This document shows positions 39,292 through 48,714 of a stretch of DNA of 64,000 nt, in pieces. Both the position numbers and the translations under genes were made by a program. The DNA is taken from NCBI GenBank assembly GCA_020638955.1, contig JACKHO010000004.1, positions 372,001 through 436,000 of the forward strand, given 5' to 3'. How positions within the stretch are numbered: the stretch's first letter is position 1; each line of letters starts with the position of its first letter. This DNA comes from Planctomycetaceae bacterium. GTDB lineage: Bacteria > Planctomycetota > Planctomycetia > Planctomycetales > Planctomycetaceae. Under the pieces are notes generated by a model, which saw nothing but the letters and a program-made list of their open reading frames with translations, ran no database searches and had not been told where the DNA came from.

Positions 39292-39939
39292 ATGCATACG
39301 ATTTTGGTCTGGTCTGGCCCCGTGATTTACATCTCGATGGCGCTTGCAGCCTTATACGGCGTGTTTTGTGTGATATTGCTCTGGAGAAAAGTGGGGCAAA
39401 AGCGGTTCGGCAATCCGGCGGCGGCTGGTGAGTTTCTGGACGAAGTCCGTGGCTGCCTCGAAGAAAAAGACTTCGATGGCGTTGCAGAACTGTGCGATTC
39501 ACCCGCCTACTGGGCCAAGGCGACTCCGCAAATGATTCTGGTTGCTATCGCACACAAAGAGCGAGGACTGGCCAAGCTGCAGCAGTTGCTCGGCGAAAAG
39601 TTCGAACGCGACATTCTGGCGGACATTCAGTATCGCCACTCCTGGATTGGAACCATTAGTAAGACAGCTCCAATGTTGGGACTGCTCGGCACAGTGTCCG
39701 GGATGATTCTGGCGTTCGAAAAAATTGCGACCGCTTCTGCTGAAGGGGGCCTCGACCCAGGTTCGCTGGCTCAGGAAATTTCGTTCGCTCTGTTCACCAC
39801 CGCAATTGGACTCGTCATCGCAATTCCGTTGACGCTGCTGGGCGCGTGGGTACAGGTGCAAATCAGCAAAATGACCGACGCCGTTCAGGATCACCTCGGT
39901 GAATTCCTGCACGATTTGGAAAAGGCAATGACCTCCTAG
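39292..39939 (+). CDS. MotA/TolQ/ExbB family proton channel
   Basis: A 215-residue inner-membrane protein with three hydrophobic segments. The first is near the N-terminus (VIYISMALAALYGVFCVILL). The pair near the C-terminus includes SWIGTISKTAPMLGLLGTVSGMILAF and SFALFTTAIGLVIAIPLTLL. The TAPMLGLLGTVSGM phrase is the family signature. ExbB/TolQ pentamers form proton-driven motors with ExbD/TolR dimers. GAGG lies eight bases before the ATG. Two ExbD genes follow within 50 and 33 bases. Confidence 0.9.
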   Translation: MHTILVWSGPVIYISMALAALYGVFCVILLWRKVGQKRFGNPAAAGEFLDEVRGCLEEKDFDGVAELCDSPAYWAKATPQMILVAIAHKERGLAKLQQLLGEKFERDILADIQYRHSWIGTISKTAPMLGLLGTVSGMILAFEKIATASAEGGLDPGSLAQEISFALFTTAIGLVIAIPLTLLGAWVQVQISKMTDAVQDHLGEFLHDLEKAMTS

Positions 39940-39989
39940 GAGGACGTCAACTGGCCGTGGATCATCACTGAGACTGTGGACGACTGGCA

Positions 39990-40457
39990 ATGCGCCGCAA
40001 GAAGAAAGAATTCAAACTCGACGACGAAATGGACATCACGCCGATGATCGACGTGACGTTCCTGCTGCTGATCTTTTTCATGGTCACGTCGAAAATGAAT
40101 CAGGTCAAAGGTGATTTGCCACCAGCTAAAAACGGCTTGGGGGTAAATGCCAAGGACGCCATTGTCATTAGCGTTTTTAACATGGACCCAGACCCCGAGG
40201 TCTACATCACCATGCACAAACGTGTCTTGGGGGTTGCCGCAACCGCGGAAGAGGGACCACTTGCTCTGGAACAGTTGACGGAACTCGTCCGCGAGGAAAT
40301 GGCAGGTAATCGAAGAACTGTCATTATTCGAGCTGACCGTGACCTCGCCAGTGGATTTGTCGAGGAGGTTGCGCGCGCCGCGAGCGAAGCCGATCCGAAT
40401 CTTGGTACCGAAGAGGGACTGCAGTTCTTCGTCGGAGTTATGGACAAACCCCGGTAG
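39990..40457 (+). CDS. ExbD/TolR family protein
   Basis: A 155-residue protein. It has a short basic cytoplasmic tail, then DITPMIDVTFLLLIFFMVTS, the single membrane helix with the proton-binding Asp, then a periplasmic domain with VIIRADRDLASGFVEEVARA. This is the standard ExbD/TolR layout and length. It is the first of two ExbD genes behind ExbB and is the conventional one. Confidence 0.9.
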   Translation: MRRKKKEFKLDDEMDITPMIDVTFLLLIFFMVTSKMNQVKGDLPPAKNGLGVNAKDAIVISVFNMDPDPEVYITMHKRVLGVAATAEEGPLALEQLTELVREEMAGNRRTVIIRADRDLASGFVEEVARAASEADPNLGTEEGLQFFVGVMDKPR

Positions 40458-40490
40458 TTTCCCCGTTTTCACCGAACGTTTTATTCCGTT

Positions 40491-41201
40491 ATGCCCATCA
40501 TTTTTCGCTGCCCTGGATGCAACAAGAAGCTGAGCGTGACTCGCCGTAAGGCGGGACAGCCAGTGGATTGTCCCAAATGCCAGAAGCGAATTGTGGTTCC
40601 CTCAATGGAAGAGGCAGTTACGGCCGAGCCTGTTCCAACACCGGCGGCAGCGTCGCAAGAACCTGATCTCACGAAGCAGCAGGCTGGTGAGTTCAAACTC
40701 GACGCCCCCACGCAGCACTGGTCGCCCGAGCGAAACCACTGGTTAGACGGCGATGACGAAGAAGAACCCTTCAAAATCGACAAACGGGGCATGGACGATG
40801 ACGGACTCGACATGACCCCCATGGTCGATGTCACGTTCCTGCTACTCATCTTCTTCATGATTACCGCCTCCTTCGCGGTGCAGAAATCGTTGCAGACAAC
40901 GCCTCCCGAACCGGACGAAGAAGGGGTGTCGCAGAACGTTTCGCAAGAAGATGTGGAAGAAGAGTCGGTTGTTGTAGAAATTGATGCGGAAAACAACATC
41001 CGAGTGGATGACGTACCCGTCTCTGGAATCGCTGAATTGGTTGATGTACTCACAGCCAAGCGGGCGAGTGAGAATAAGGGGGAAATGCTCATTGAGGTCC
41101 ACGAACTGGCGACACACGGAACCGTGGTCGCTGTGACGGATGCCGGACTCGATGCCGACATGCAACGCATCCGGCGCAGCACCAAACACGGAGATGAGTA
41201 A
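40491..41201 (+). CDS. Zinc-ribbon/ExbD fusion protein
   Basis: A 236-residue protein. Residues 7-34 form a small zinc ribbon with CPGC and CPKC pairs (FRCPGCNKKLSVTRRKAGQ, then CPKCQK). A Pro/Ala/Glu-rich linker of about 75 residues follows. Then comes a full ExbD unit: LDMTPMVDVTFLLLIFFMIT with the proton-binding Asp, and a periplasmic domain ending in DAGLDADMQRIRRSTKHG. The ribbon would face the cytoplasm. Two different ExbD proteins per ExbB suggest a heterodimeric rotor. Confidence 0.88.
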   Translation: MPIIFRCPGCNKKLSVTRRKAGQPVDCPKCQKRIVVPSMEEAVTAEPVPTPAAASQEPDLTKQQAGEFKLDAPTQHWSPERNHWLDGDDEEEPFKIDKRGMDDDGLDMTPMVDVTFLLLIFFMITASFAVQKSLQTTPPEPDEEGVSQNVSQEDVEEESVVVEIDAENNIRVDDVPVSGIAELVDVLTAKRASENKGEMLIEVHELATHGTVVAVTDAGLDADMQRIRRSTKHGDE

Positions 41202-41346
41202 CTTTTATTTGTATTGAATCAGCCCTTCGGGCATTGAAATAAACTGCGAACGGTCGAGCCCACAAGGTTTGTCCTGCTCCAACTTGAACAACTGAAAACT
41301 GAACATCATTCGAACGTCTAACGTTCGTTAAAAGGTCTTTGAGGAC

Positions 41347-44300
41347 ATGGTACTTAACGACGACGAATTCGAAGAAATCGACGACGATGATCTGGATGAC
41401 TTCGACGATGTCGAAGAACTGGATGACGTCGAGGAACTGGGCGGCGGCCTCAGTGGCGGACTCGATGCGCTCGCCGCTGCCGAGCGTAGTAGTTCGCGAC
41501 CCTCTGGGCGGAGCAAGAAGCCCGCCGCTTCACCCAAAAAGGCAGCGGCGCCCGCGGCCAAGGCAAAATCACCTGCGCCGAAGAAGTCGGGCACAGAAAA
41601 GAAGGATGACCCAGCCTATTCTCCCCGTGTCCGTCAGGCGATGCGGCACCATCAGGAACGACCAGGTGAAGAAGACCTGTTGCGTTCACCATTGGTGCTC
41701 ACACTGGCGGGTATTGCTGTCGGACTCCTGCTGACCGGAGCCATTTTCTGGTTCCTGGCCGGTCGCTACACCACCGAGGCCACATTTAATCAGGCGAAGA
41801 CACTTTACGAAGAAGGCAATTACCGCGGTGCCATTCAGGAGTTGGACAACTTCGCGCTGGCCTATCCCAAAGATCCGTTGGCGGTCGAAGCCAAACATCT
41901 GGCAGGCTTGGCACGTATTCAGCAATACAGCGAGGGTGCCGCACCGAATTACGAAGAAGCATTGGTTCAACTTCGCAACTTTGTGACTGATCAGCGCGAC
42001 CGGGAAGACTTCGACACAGTTCACCCGGACATTTTTGAGCATTCGAAAAGTGTTGCACTGGGCTCCGCGGAACTGGCCGGAAAAACGATTAAGCCAGAAC
42101 TGCTGGAAGTGAGCAAGGAAGCAAAAACCATGCTCAAGACCTACGCGCCAAAAGACGTTCCTCCTACCGAAACGCTGGAACAAATTGAGTCGGCGGTCCG
42201 TACATCGGAGGCGCTCATTCTGAAAGATAGCGTTTACAAAGAGCACCTTGAGCAAATTCAAGAGGCACTAGGCGAGTCGACAGGTTCGAGTGAAGGGGAA
42301 GCCGTTGCCGCTGGACCTGTCAGTCCACTGCGCGCGATGCAATTGCGCCATGACCTCTTGGTTCGCTATCCCGAATTCGATCGAGACAAAAAGGTTCGGG
42401 AGTACATGGACAAGGCGTTGGAAGCTGAACGAAACGCCGTCCAAGTTGCCGAGGCTTCTGTCGACGCCGTTGCGGAAGACCGCCCAGCCAATGAAGGGAT
42501 GCTGACCCTACTGTTCCAGGGGCGAACTCGTTCGGACGAAGTTTCCGTTGGTCAATCGGTTGTGGCGCTCGCGCAGAATTGCTGCTACGGATTGGATCTT
42601 GTGACGGGTGCCCCTGTGTGGCGGCGTCCCATTGGGCTCGACACACCATTCTTCCCGCTCATTGATCCAGGAACCAGTCGCGTGGTCATGTTTGACACGC
42701 GCTTCCAGGAGTTGGTTTGCGTCGATCAGCATCAAGGAACATTCCGTTGGCGACTGCCAGTGAACGCCGATGTTCGTGGCAACCCGTACCTCTCTGAAGG
42801 AACTGTGTTCGCTGCCACCGAAACGGGCGACTTGCTTGCAGTCGATTTGGAAAGCGGTCGACTCCGGACTCGTTTGAAATTTTCGCAGCCCATCTCCGGA
42901 CCCATCGAAATCAAAGCCGGTCACCTGGTTGTGGCAGGCAATGAAGATGTTGTGTATGAACTCACGAAGCGTCCGCTGGAGTGTGTGCGTGTCCATTACT
43001 TCGGACAGCCTGCCGAGGCGATTGAAGCACCGCTCACTGCAATGGGCAGTTACCTGCTCATGATTGAGAACATTGGCGAATCGGGAAAACTGCGGCTCAT
43101 TGAAACGAATACTGGCGCGGAACCCTATAAGCAGGTCGCCACCGGCAATGTTGTAGGACGCGTATTCGATGAGCCCGTCATTCGCGGCCGCGACCTGTTT
43201 ATTCCGTCTTCCGGTGAGCGAATTTCTTCGTTTTCCGTCTCGGACGATCCCGGACAACCGCCACTCACCCCCGGCCCGAATTATCAGGGAAAAGGGGGAG
43301 ACGATATCCCCATTCACATGTTACCGGGTCCTGACCGCCAGCTGTGGATTGCTACGGTTGCACTCGCCCGTTTGCGTTTGACAACCGACGCACTGCAGCC
43401 CGACAGCGATCCTGTCGCCAACGGTGTGTCGACGCAGCCCTTGGTGTACGAAGCCGGTTATTTATTCAATGCCCGTCAGCGTCCTTATAGCAATGCCGTT
43501 GTACTGACGCGGACCGATCGCGATGAACTCACCAGCGACTGGCAGGCCGTTTTGGGAAGCGCTCCATTGGCGTTTGCCAACGCGGGAGACATGATGGTTT
43601 CTGTGAATGACGCGGGTGTCGTGTTCCGTGTGGGTGACCGGCAATGGGGTGAGAAGTTCTACAGCACTGCCGCTTCGCGACTCCCAGTTCACGAGGAACT
43701 GGTGACGCCATTGGCTGCGGCGGCAGTGGGTGGCAATCGCCTTGCCATTGTTTGCGGTAATCCGGAGCCTCGCTGTTGGATTGTAGGCCCTTCGGGGCAA
43801 ATTGAAGGATCACCGCAGTTGCCAGATGTTCCCGAAGCCGCCCCCGTAATGATTGGAGACCGGCTTGTGGTGCCTATGGCCGGACGGCTGAAGGCAATCA
43901 AATTATCCCCGCAATCGACCATCCAGGATTTTGTCCTGCCGACTGGGGAAACGCATCGCTGGAAAGATGTGAAATCCTCTGGCAGCGATCGGGCCATTGC
44001 GGTGACGGAAGACGGCATTGTCATGCAAATTCGGCTACTCAGTTCGCCCAAAACGAACTTGGCTGAAGCGGGTCGAATTGAACTTGGCGCCTCGGTCATG
44101 CTGCCACTCGGCGCAAGTGAAAAGTTTGTGGCGGTTGTCGATTCCAGCCAACGGGTCACGGTGTTGAACGCCGATTTGTTTGAGAGAGTGGGCACACGTA
44201 TTTTTGAATTGGCTCCGACCTCTGCTCCTGTGGTGGTCGGCTCGCACGTTTTGGTCGAGACCGGGTTGGCCGAACTGCATTCGCTCAATGCCGACGAAGG

Positions 44301-44541
44301 TCTCACTTCACGTTGGACAATGCCACTGAATGGATCGCCTTTAATTGGCGGACTGGAAACACCGGCGGGGCTGGTCCTTGCTCAGCAAAATGGCACGGTG
44401 TCTGTCGTGAATCCTGAAAACGGCGAAGTGAAGTTCCGAATGTCTGCCGGTCGTATGCTGGCAATGGGGCCCTTCGTCACATCGCGCGGAGTCTTCGTCG
44501 CGACGATTGATAACACGCTGGTTCCAATCCAACTTCCGTAA
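41347..44541 (+). CDS. Membrane-anchored TPR and PQQ-like beta-propeller protein
   Basis: A 1064-residue protein. Residues 1-35 are extremely acidic (runs of Asp/Glu). Residues 45-90 are a Lys/Pro/Ala-rich linker. One membrane helix lies at 114-140 (SPLVLTLAGIAVGLLLTGAI). TPR-like helices follow (TLYEEGNYRGAIQELDNFAL). From about 385 to the end the protein is a beta-propeller of PQQ-like repeats (AQNCCYGLDLVTGAPVWRR, VCVDQHQGTFRWRLPV, VVNPENGEVKFRMSAG), the type used by scaffold proteins such as BamB. No quinone-site residues were recognised, so it is probably a scaffold. It sits 145 bases after the zinc-ribbon ExbD gene. Confidence 0.8.
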   Translation: MVLNDDEFEEIDDDDLDDFDDVEELDDVEELGGGLSGGLDALAAAERSSSRPSGRSKKPAASPKKAAAPAAKAKSPAPKKSGTEKKDDPAYSPRVRQAMRHHQERPGEEDLLRSPLVLTLAGIAVGLLLTGAIFWFLAGRYTTEATFNQAKTLYEEGNYRGAIQELDNFALAYPKDPLAVEAKHLAGLARIQQYSEGAAPNYEEALVQLRNFVTDQRDREDFDTVHPDIFEHSKSVALGSAELAGKTIKPELLEVSKEAKTMLKTYAPKDVPPTETLEQIESAVRTSEALILKDSVYKEHLEQIQEALGESTGSSEGEAVAAGPVSPLRAMQLRHDLLVRYPEFDRDKKVREYMDKALEAERNAVQVAEASVDAVAEDRPANEGMLTLLFQGRTRSDEVSVGQSVVALAQNCCYGLDLVTGAPVWRRPIGLDTPFFPLIDPGTSRVVMFDTRFQELVCVDQHQGTFRWRLPVNADVRGNPYLSEGTVFAATETGDLLAVDLESGRLRTRLKFSQPISGPIEIKAGHLVVAGNEDVVYELTKRPLECVRVHYFGQPAEAIEAPLTAMGSYLLMIENIGESGKLRLIETNTGAEPYKQVATGNVVGRVFDEPVIRGRDLFIPSSGERISSFSVSDDPGQPPLTPGPNYQGKGGDDIPIHMLPGPDRQLWIATVALARLRLTTDALQPDSDPVANGVSTQPLVYEAGYLFNARQRPYSNAVVLTRTDRDELTSDWQAVLGSAPLAFANAGDMMVSVNDAGVVFRVGDRQWGEKFYSTAASRLPVHEELVTPLAAAAVGGNRLAIVCGNPEPRCWIVGPSGQIEGSPQLPDVPEAAPVMIGDRLVVPMAGRLKAIKLSPQSTIQDFVLPTGETHRWKDVKSSGSDRAIAVTEDGIVMQIRLLSSPKTNLAEAGRIELGASVMLPLGASEKFVAVVDSSQRVTVLNADLFERVGTRIFELAPTSAPVVVGSHVLVETGLAELHSLNADEGLTSRWTMPLNGSPLIGGLETPAGLVLAQQNGTVSVVNPENGEVKFRMSAGRMLAMGPFVTSRGVFVATIDNTLVPIQLP

Positions 44542-44571
44542 CGATAATCCAGGTGCGGTACTTTGGTATCG

Positions 44572-47136
44572 ATGACACATAAGCTGCTGTCACGTTTCGT
44601 TCGCTTCGGACACGAAGTCGGTGGGTGTGTACGCGCCGCCGTTTGTTTCGGCACGCTGTTCGCTGCTGCCATCGTTTTGCATCCGACGTTTGCTCTTGCG
44701 CAGCCGGAGGCGGAAGTACCCGCGGCAGATGAAAATGGCGCACCTGAGCCAGACCCCGATCCTGTCCATAAGGTCGGAGATTTGCCGGTTCCTTCCATCG
44801 AAACGCTACTCAACGAGCGAGCCGTGGACTGGATTATCTTGGACACCGACGATTTCTATGTCGTTGAGTCGGTCGTACCTCGTCCCAACACGCTTGAAAA
44901 GCGAAAGTTGGAGATTGAACAGAAACAGGAAGAGCGACGCACGGCACCGGCAGAACAACGAAAAGCAATTTCCGAGGAGTTGGAAGAACTGAACTTCTTG
45001 TACGTCGCGCTTCCCGATGTGTCGGGCAACCCTGAGCGTCGTATCCCAACGCGGCTCATCAAGGAAATTGTGCATCATGAAGATTTGATGATGCGTCGTG
45101 CCAAAATGCTGCTGGACGAGAAAGACATCGAGCATGCTTTTGAGTTGATATCGCGGTTGGAGAAGGACTGGAGTGCCTGGCCGGGAATAGATGCACTTCA
45201 CAATGAATTTCTCCTCGCCGATGGTAAGACTCGACTCGAAGCAAAGAACTGGAATGAAGCCCTCACCATCTTTCGCGAGCTTTACAGTCGCGACAAGCAG
45301 TACGCCGGATTGTCAGAAAACTATGGTCATGGGATCGATGCCCTCGTTGCGGAGGCCGTTGCCGACGATGACTATCGGCGTGCTACGTTCCATCTAGAAG
45401 AACTGACGTCCCGATTCCCCAACCACCCTGTGTTTGAAAAGTATGATTCTCAGTTCACCGCACAGGTGAACAAACTCATTACGGAAGCCGACGCGGCATC
45501 CCAAAGCGGTGATTACCGCACGGCAACCATGAAAGTCGAGGAGGGGGCTCGCATTTGGCCGCGAACTCCAGCATTACTACCGGCATACCGTAAACACGCG
45601 CTGCGTTATCAGCGTCTCCACGCCGGTGTTTTGAGTTTGCCGGAGGACGGAAAGTCGTTCTTCCTTCCCACCCCAGCCGACCTCCGCGTCCAGCCGCTGA
45701 AGAGCTTACCGCTGTTTGAGGTGAGTCGCATGCGTGACGGCACGGCTTATTACAGCACGCGTTTTCTGGACGAGTGGGAGCCATACGATTTAGGACGCCG
45801 TATGAAGTTTACCCTCCGGCAATTCCGTCAGCCCTCGGATATGCATCAGGTCATTGGAAGTCCCGACGTGGTGACCCAACTCCTGCGGCTCATTTCACCA
45901 GACCATCCCGAGTACGATGAACGTCTGGCCTCCTACATTGAGAATGTTACCGTTCACTCGCCGCTGGAATTCACCATTGAATTCCGCCGTGTTCCGCCGC
46001 GGATCGAACCGCTTCTTGAAGGCATTCGTTTTGGTAATCCCAACTCCAGCAATGAGAGTGAATCGACTGATGCCAGTGAAACCGATAACACTCTCATTGG
46101 CCCCCTAACCGACGTCGGCGGGTACCGCCGTGTCGCTGTCCCGGAAGGGCAATATGCAATTCAAAGAGTACTTCCAGAACCGGATGGATTGCCCGGATAT
46201 CACATTGCCGAAATTGTGGAGCACAAATACGGCAACTTCGAACAGGCCGTTCAAGCCTTGATGCGCGGCGAAATCTCGGTCCTTCCGGAACTGCCCGATT
46301 GGCTCGTCCGGCAGTATCAGGAAGATGAAGAGTTCCTGAATTCGTATCGGCTTGAGAAGCTCGAACTTCCGCTGGTCCAAATCCTGCAATTCAATCCACA
46401 ATCCCGTGTCTTGAAAACGCGTGAATTACGGCGCGGCCTGGCGTATGCCGTGGACCGAGAAAAACTGTTAAAGGAATTCATTTTACGTGATGAGCAAATG
46501 CGACATGGACGCATTGTGACGGGTCCATTCTTATCGGACAGCCCGGCGCGGCACGTCCTTGTTGAACCTCGTCGTTACGACATTTCGTCTGCCATTGCGA
46601 TGGTCGTCGCCGCCAAGAAGATTCTGGCAATTCAGAAAGTCATTGAAGGAGAAGAATTGCCTCGGTTGAAGTTCCTGGTGGAACCTGGCCCACTTCAGGA
46701 AGAAGCCGCCACGGAAATGGCGCGAGTCTGGGGAATCATCGGCGTACCTGTGGATATTGTTGTGGGGACCGAGGAAGGTAATGGTGAATGGGACATCATG
46801 TTCCGGTCCCTGCAAATGACAGAACCCCTCGTAGAAATCTGGCCGTTCCTCACGGTGTCTGAACGAGCGCAGCTTTCCGACCTCGATGACTACCCCGATT
46901 GGCTGAAACAGGAAATCGTCGATTTGGATCGAACCAGCGACCAGAGTCGCGCGCTCGAACGAATGCAAGAGTTGCACCGACATTTGTGGGTGGATGCAGC
47001 TCTCGTTCCGCTGTGGGAAATCGATCAGTATCGTGTCTGCCGCAAAACAATTTCCGACTCAACAGCCAAACCAATTCATCCCTATGACGGTGTCGACCAC
47101 TGGGCACAGGAACCCTGGTACTCCCCGACACATTAA
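44572..47136 (+). CDS. Secreted protein with a family 5 solute-binding-protein-like domain
   Basis: About 854 residues with a signal peptide (VCFGTLFAAAIVLHPTFALAQ). Residues 110-350 are helical and TPR-like (RRAKMLLDEKDIEHAFELIS, KNWNEALTIFRELYSRD). The rest follows the peptide-binding (SBP_bac_5) pattern: KFTLRQFRQPSDMHQVIGSP, TRELRRGLAYAVDREKLLKE, a late lobe with WDIMFRSLQMTEPLVEIWPF, and ERMQELHRHLWVDAALVPLW. No permease or ATPase of a peptide transporter is nearby, so the domain may have been recruited for binding or sensing. An ATG at 44572 is preferred to the upstream TTG. Confidence 0.75.
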   Translation: MTHKLLSRFVRFGHEVGGCVRAAVCFGTLFAAAIVLHPTFALAQPEAEVPAADENGAPEPDPDPVHKVGDLPVPSIETLLNERAVDWIILDTDDFYVVESVVPRPNTLEKRKLEIEQKQEERRTAPAEQRKAISEELEELNFLYVALPDVSGNPERRIPTRLIKEIVHHEDLMMRRAKMLLDEKDIEHAFELISRLEKDWSAWPGIDALHNEFLLADGKTRLEAKNWNEALTIFRELYSRDKQYAGLSENYGHGIDALVAEAVADDDYRRATFHLEELTSRFPNHPVFEKYDSQFTAQVNKLITEADAASQSGDYRTATMKVEEGARIWPRTPALLPAYRKHALRYQRLHAGVLSLPEDGKSFFLPTPADLRVQPLKSLPLFEVSRMRDGTAYYSTRFLDEWEPYDLGRRMKFTLRQFRQPSDMHQVIGSPDVVTQLLRLISPDHPEYDERLASYIENVTVHSPLEFTIEFRRVPPRIEPLLEGIRFGNPNSSNESESTDASETDNTLIGPLTDVGGYRRVAVPEGQYAIQRVLPEPDGLPGYHIAEIVEHKYGNFEQAVQALMRGEISVLPELPDWLVRQYQEDEEFLNSYRLEKLELPLVQILQFNPQSRVLKTRELRRGLAYAVDREKLLKEFILRDEQMRHGRIVTGPFLSDSPARHVLVEPRRYDISSAIAMVVAAKKILAIQKVIEGEELPRLKFLVEPGPLQEEAATEMARVWGIIGVPVDIVVGTEEGNGEWDIMFRSLQMTEPLVEIWPFLTVSERAQLSDLDDYPDWLKQEIVDLDRTSDQSRALERMQELHRHLWVDAALVPLWEIDQYRVCRKTISDSTAKPIHPYDGVDHWAQEPWYSPTH

Positions 47137-47157
47137 CAGCATTTGAGTTTTCATCTC

Positions 47158-48714
47158 ATGGCTTTGTTTTCCATTCGGACCTTAATTCGTGCGTTTCTCC
47201 TGTTGCTGGCGGTACATGTCGCCACGCACACGGTACACGCACAGAACGACGACTCCGCCGAAGCGGATGCGGCAACCGCAGCAGAGCCGAAGGAGAATTC
47301 TGAGGCAGGCGAGGCCGGCACTGCGGTGGAGGAACCGCCAAAGCCAGAAGTTGTCATCCCGCCTCCGTTCACGCTGCGTCCGTACGAAGTTCTTGTGCAC
47401 GTCAGCTGGCCGGTTGACGCTCACTATCCTCAAGAGCGGCGGCACGAATTGTCCGATTCGGTCAGCCGCGATTTGACTTCGCGGTTTCGGCAAATGTGGA
47501 ACATGGAATGCCGCGAAGCACTGACTGCTGAACGGCAAACGGCTTCCGCATTGCAGCAGGCCAACGCTGAAGAGTGGACCGCGAAGTACATCGAGCAAGG
47601 CTATGACAAAGTCTTGCACGTGGTCGTGGAACAAAATGGCGTGGTGCAAAAGGTCACTGCGGTGGAGTGGTGTTTGAGTTCGCAAACGCTCAGTCCGCTG
47701 GTGCAGCTCGAATCACGCGATTCTCGCGAACTGGCGAAGTTGGTTGCTGATGCAGCTTCGCGTGCATTTCGGCCCATTGGTGAAATTGAGGTCAGCGAAG
47801 GTGAAAAGCTGGAATTCCGCATTCGCGCTGGGGAGTTTCCCCCAGAAGATCCCGCACTCGCTCCATTTCAGGTGGGACAGTATCTCATTCCCTATGTCCG
47901 ATACTTTGGCAAGAAACGTGAAATCCAAAGCGTTCGCACCATTCCCTGGACATACCTGAAAGTGGTCGAGCGCGACCGTAGTCGGGTGCGTGTGGAAACG
48001 AAATCAGCATTCGGTCAACCGGTGCCGAAGGCGGGACGCCGGATGGAAGTAATGGTCATGTTGTTGCGTCCGAGTTGGGATGCCTCCGAGGTACTGCTGT
48101 ATCCACGAGGAAGCCGCCGAACACCGCTGGTGGGATATCACTGCGATGTTGTTGATCGGCTCCCGACGAAGGAAGATCCCGTCCCCGAGCGAGATGTTTA
48201 CTACTCCACACGCGAGGGGACCATTCGCATTCCGGTACCAGAAAAAGGCGATCCCCTCAGGTATTTGATGGTCCACAGCGGACAGTCCGTGCTGGCCCAG
48301 CTTCCGATTCTGCCGGGGACGGCACCTTGGTTGGAAGTTGAAGTTCCCGACGACCGCGCGCGGCTCACCGTGGAAGGTGAGGTCTCACTGCTGCAAGGGG
48401 AACTCATCGACATTATTGCGACCAGAGAAGTCGTTTTTGCGAGGACGCGGGCTGCGGCGAAGAAAGAAGACTGGACCAGCTATGACAAATTCAACAGACA
48501 AATCGATGAACTTCCCAAGCTGGAAGAATTCAAAGGACGCATTGAAACCCTGCAGTTGAAGGCCGTCTATCAGGCCCAACAAGCCAAAGACCGCGTCGCG
48601 GAAATCCGTATTAAGCGGCTCTGCGGAAAGGTGCTGGAGTCGGCGGAAACGCACCTGGACCCTGGTCGCATTGCGGAATTTCGTGGCGAAATGCGCGGGG
48701 TGCGACCCGAGTGA
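47158..48714 (+). CDS. Secreted protein of unknown function in the ExbB/ExbD run
   Basis: About 518 residues from the ATG at 47158; the frame also opens at a TTG, 47143. A signal peptide (IRAFLLLLAVHVATHTVHAQ) precedes an Ala/Glu-rich linker. A mixed alpha/beta region follows (RPYEVLVHVSWPVDAHYPQE, and YIEQGYDKVLHVVVEQNGVV), then a helical C-terminus. No family was recognised. Its stop overlaps the GTG start of the hydrolase gene by four bases, so the two are probably translated together. Confidence 0.65.
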   Translation: MALFSIRTLIRAFLLLLAVHVATHTVHAQNDDSAEADAATAAEPKENSEAGEAGTAVEEPPKPEVVIPPPFTLRPYEVLVHVSWPVDAHYPQERRHELSDSVSRDLTSRFRQMWNMECREALTAERQTASALQQANAEEWTAKYIEQGYDKVLHVVVEQNGVVQKVTAVEWCLSSQTLSPLVQLESRDSRELAKLVADAASRAFRPIGEIEVSEGEKLEFRIRAGEFPPEDPALAPFQVGQYLIPYVRYFGKKREIQSVRTIPWTYLKVVERDRSRVRVETKSAFGQPVPKAGRRMEVMVMLLRPSWDASEVLLYPRGSRRTPLVGYHCDVVDRLPTKEDPVPERDVYYSTREGTIRIPVPEKGDPLRYLMVHSGQSVLAQLPILPGTAPWLEVEVPDDRARLTVEGEVSLLQGELIDIIATREVVFARTRAAAKKEDWTSYDKFNRQIDELPKLEEFKGRIETLQLKAVYQAQQAKDRVAEIRIKRLCGKVLESAETHLDPGRIAEFRGEMRGVRPE

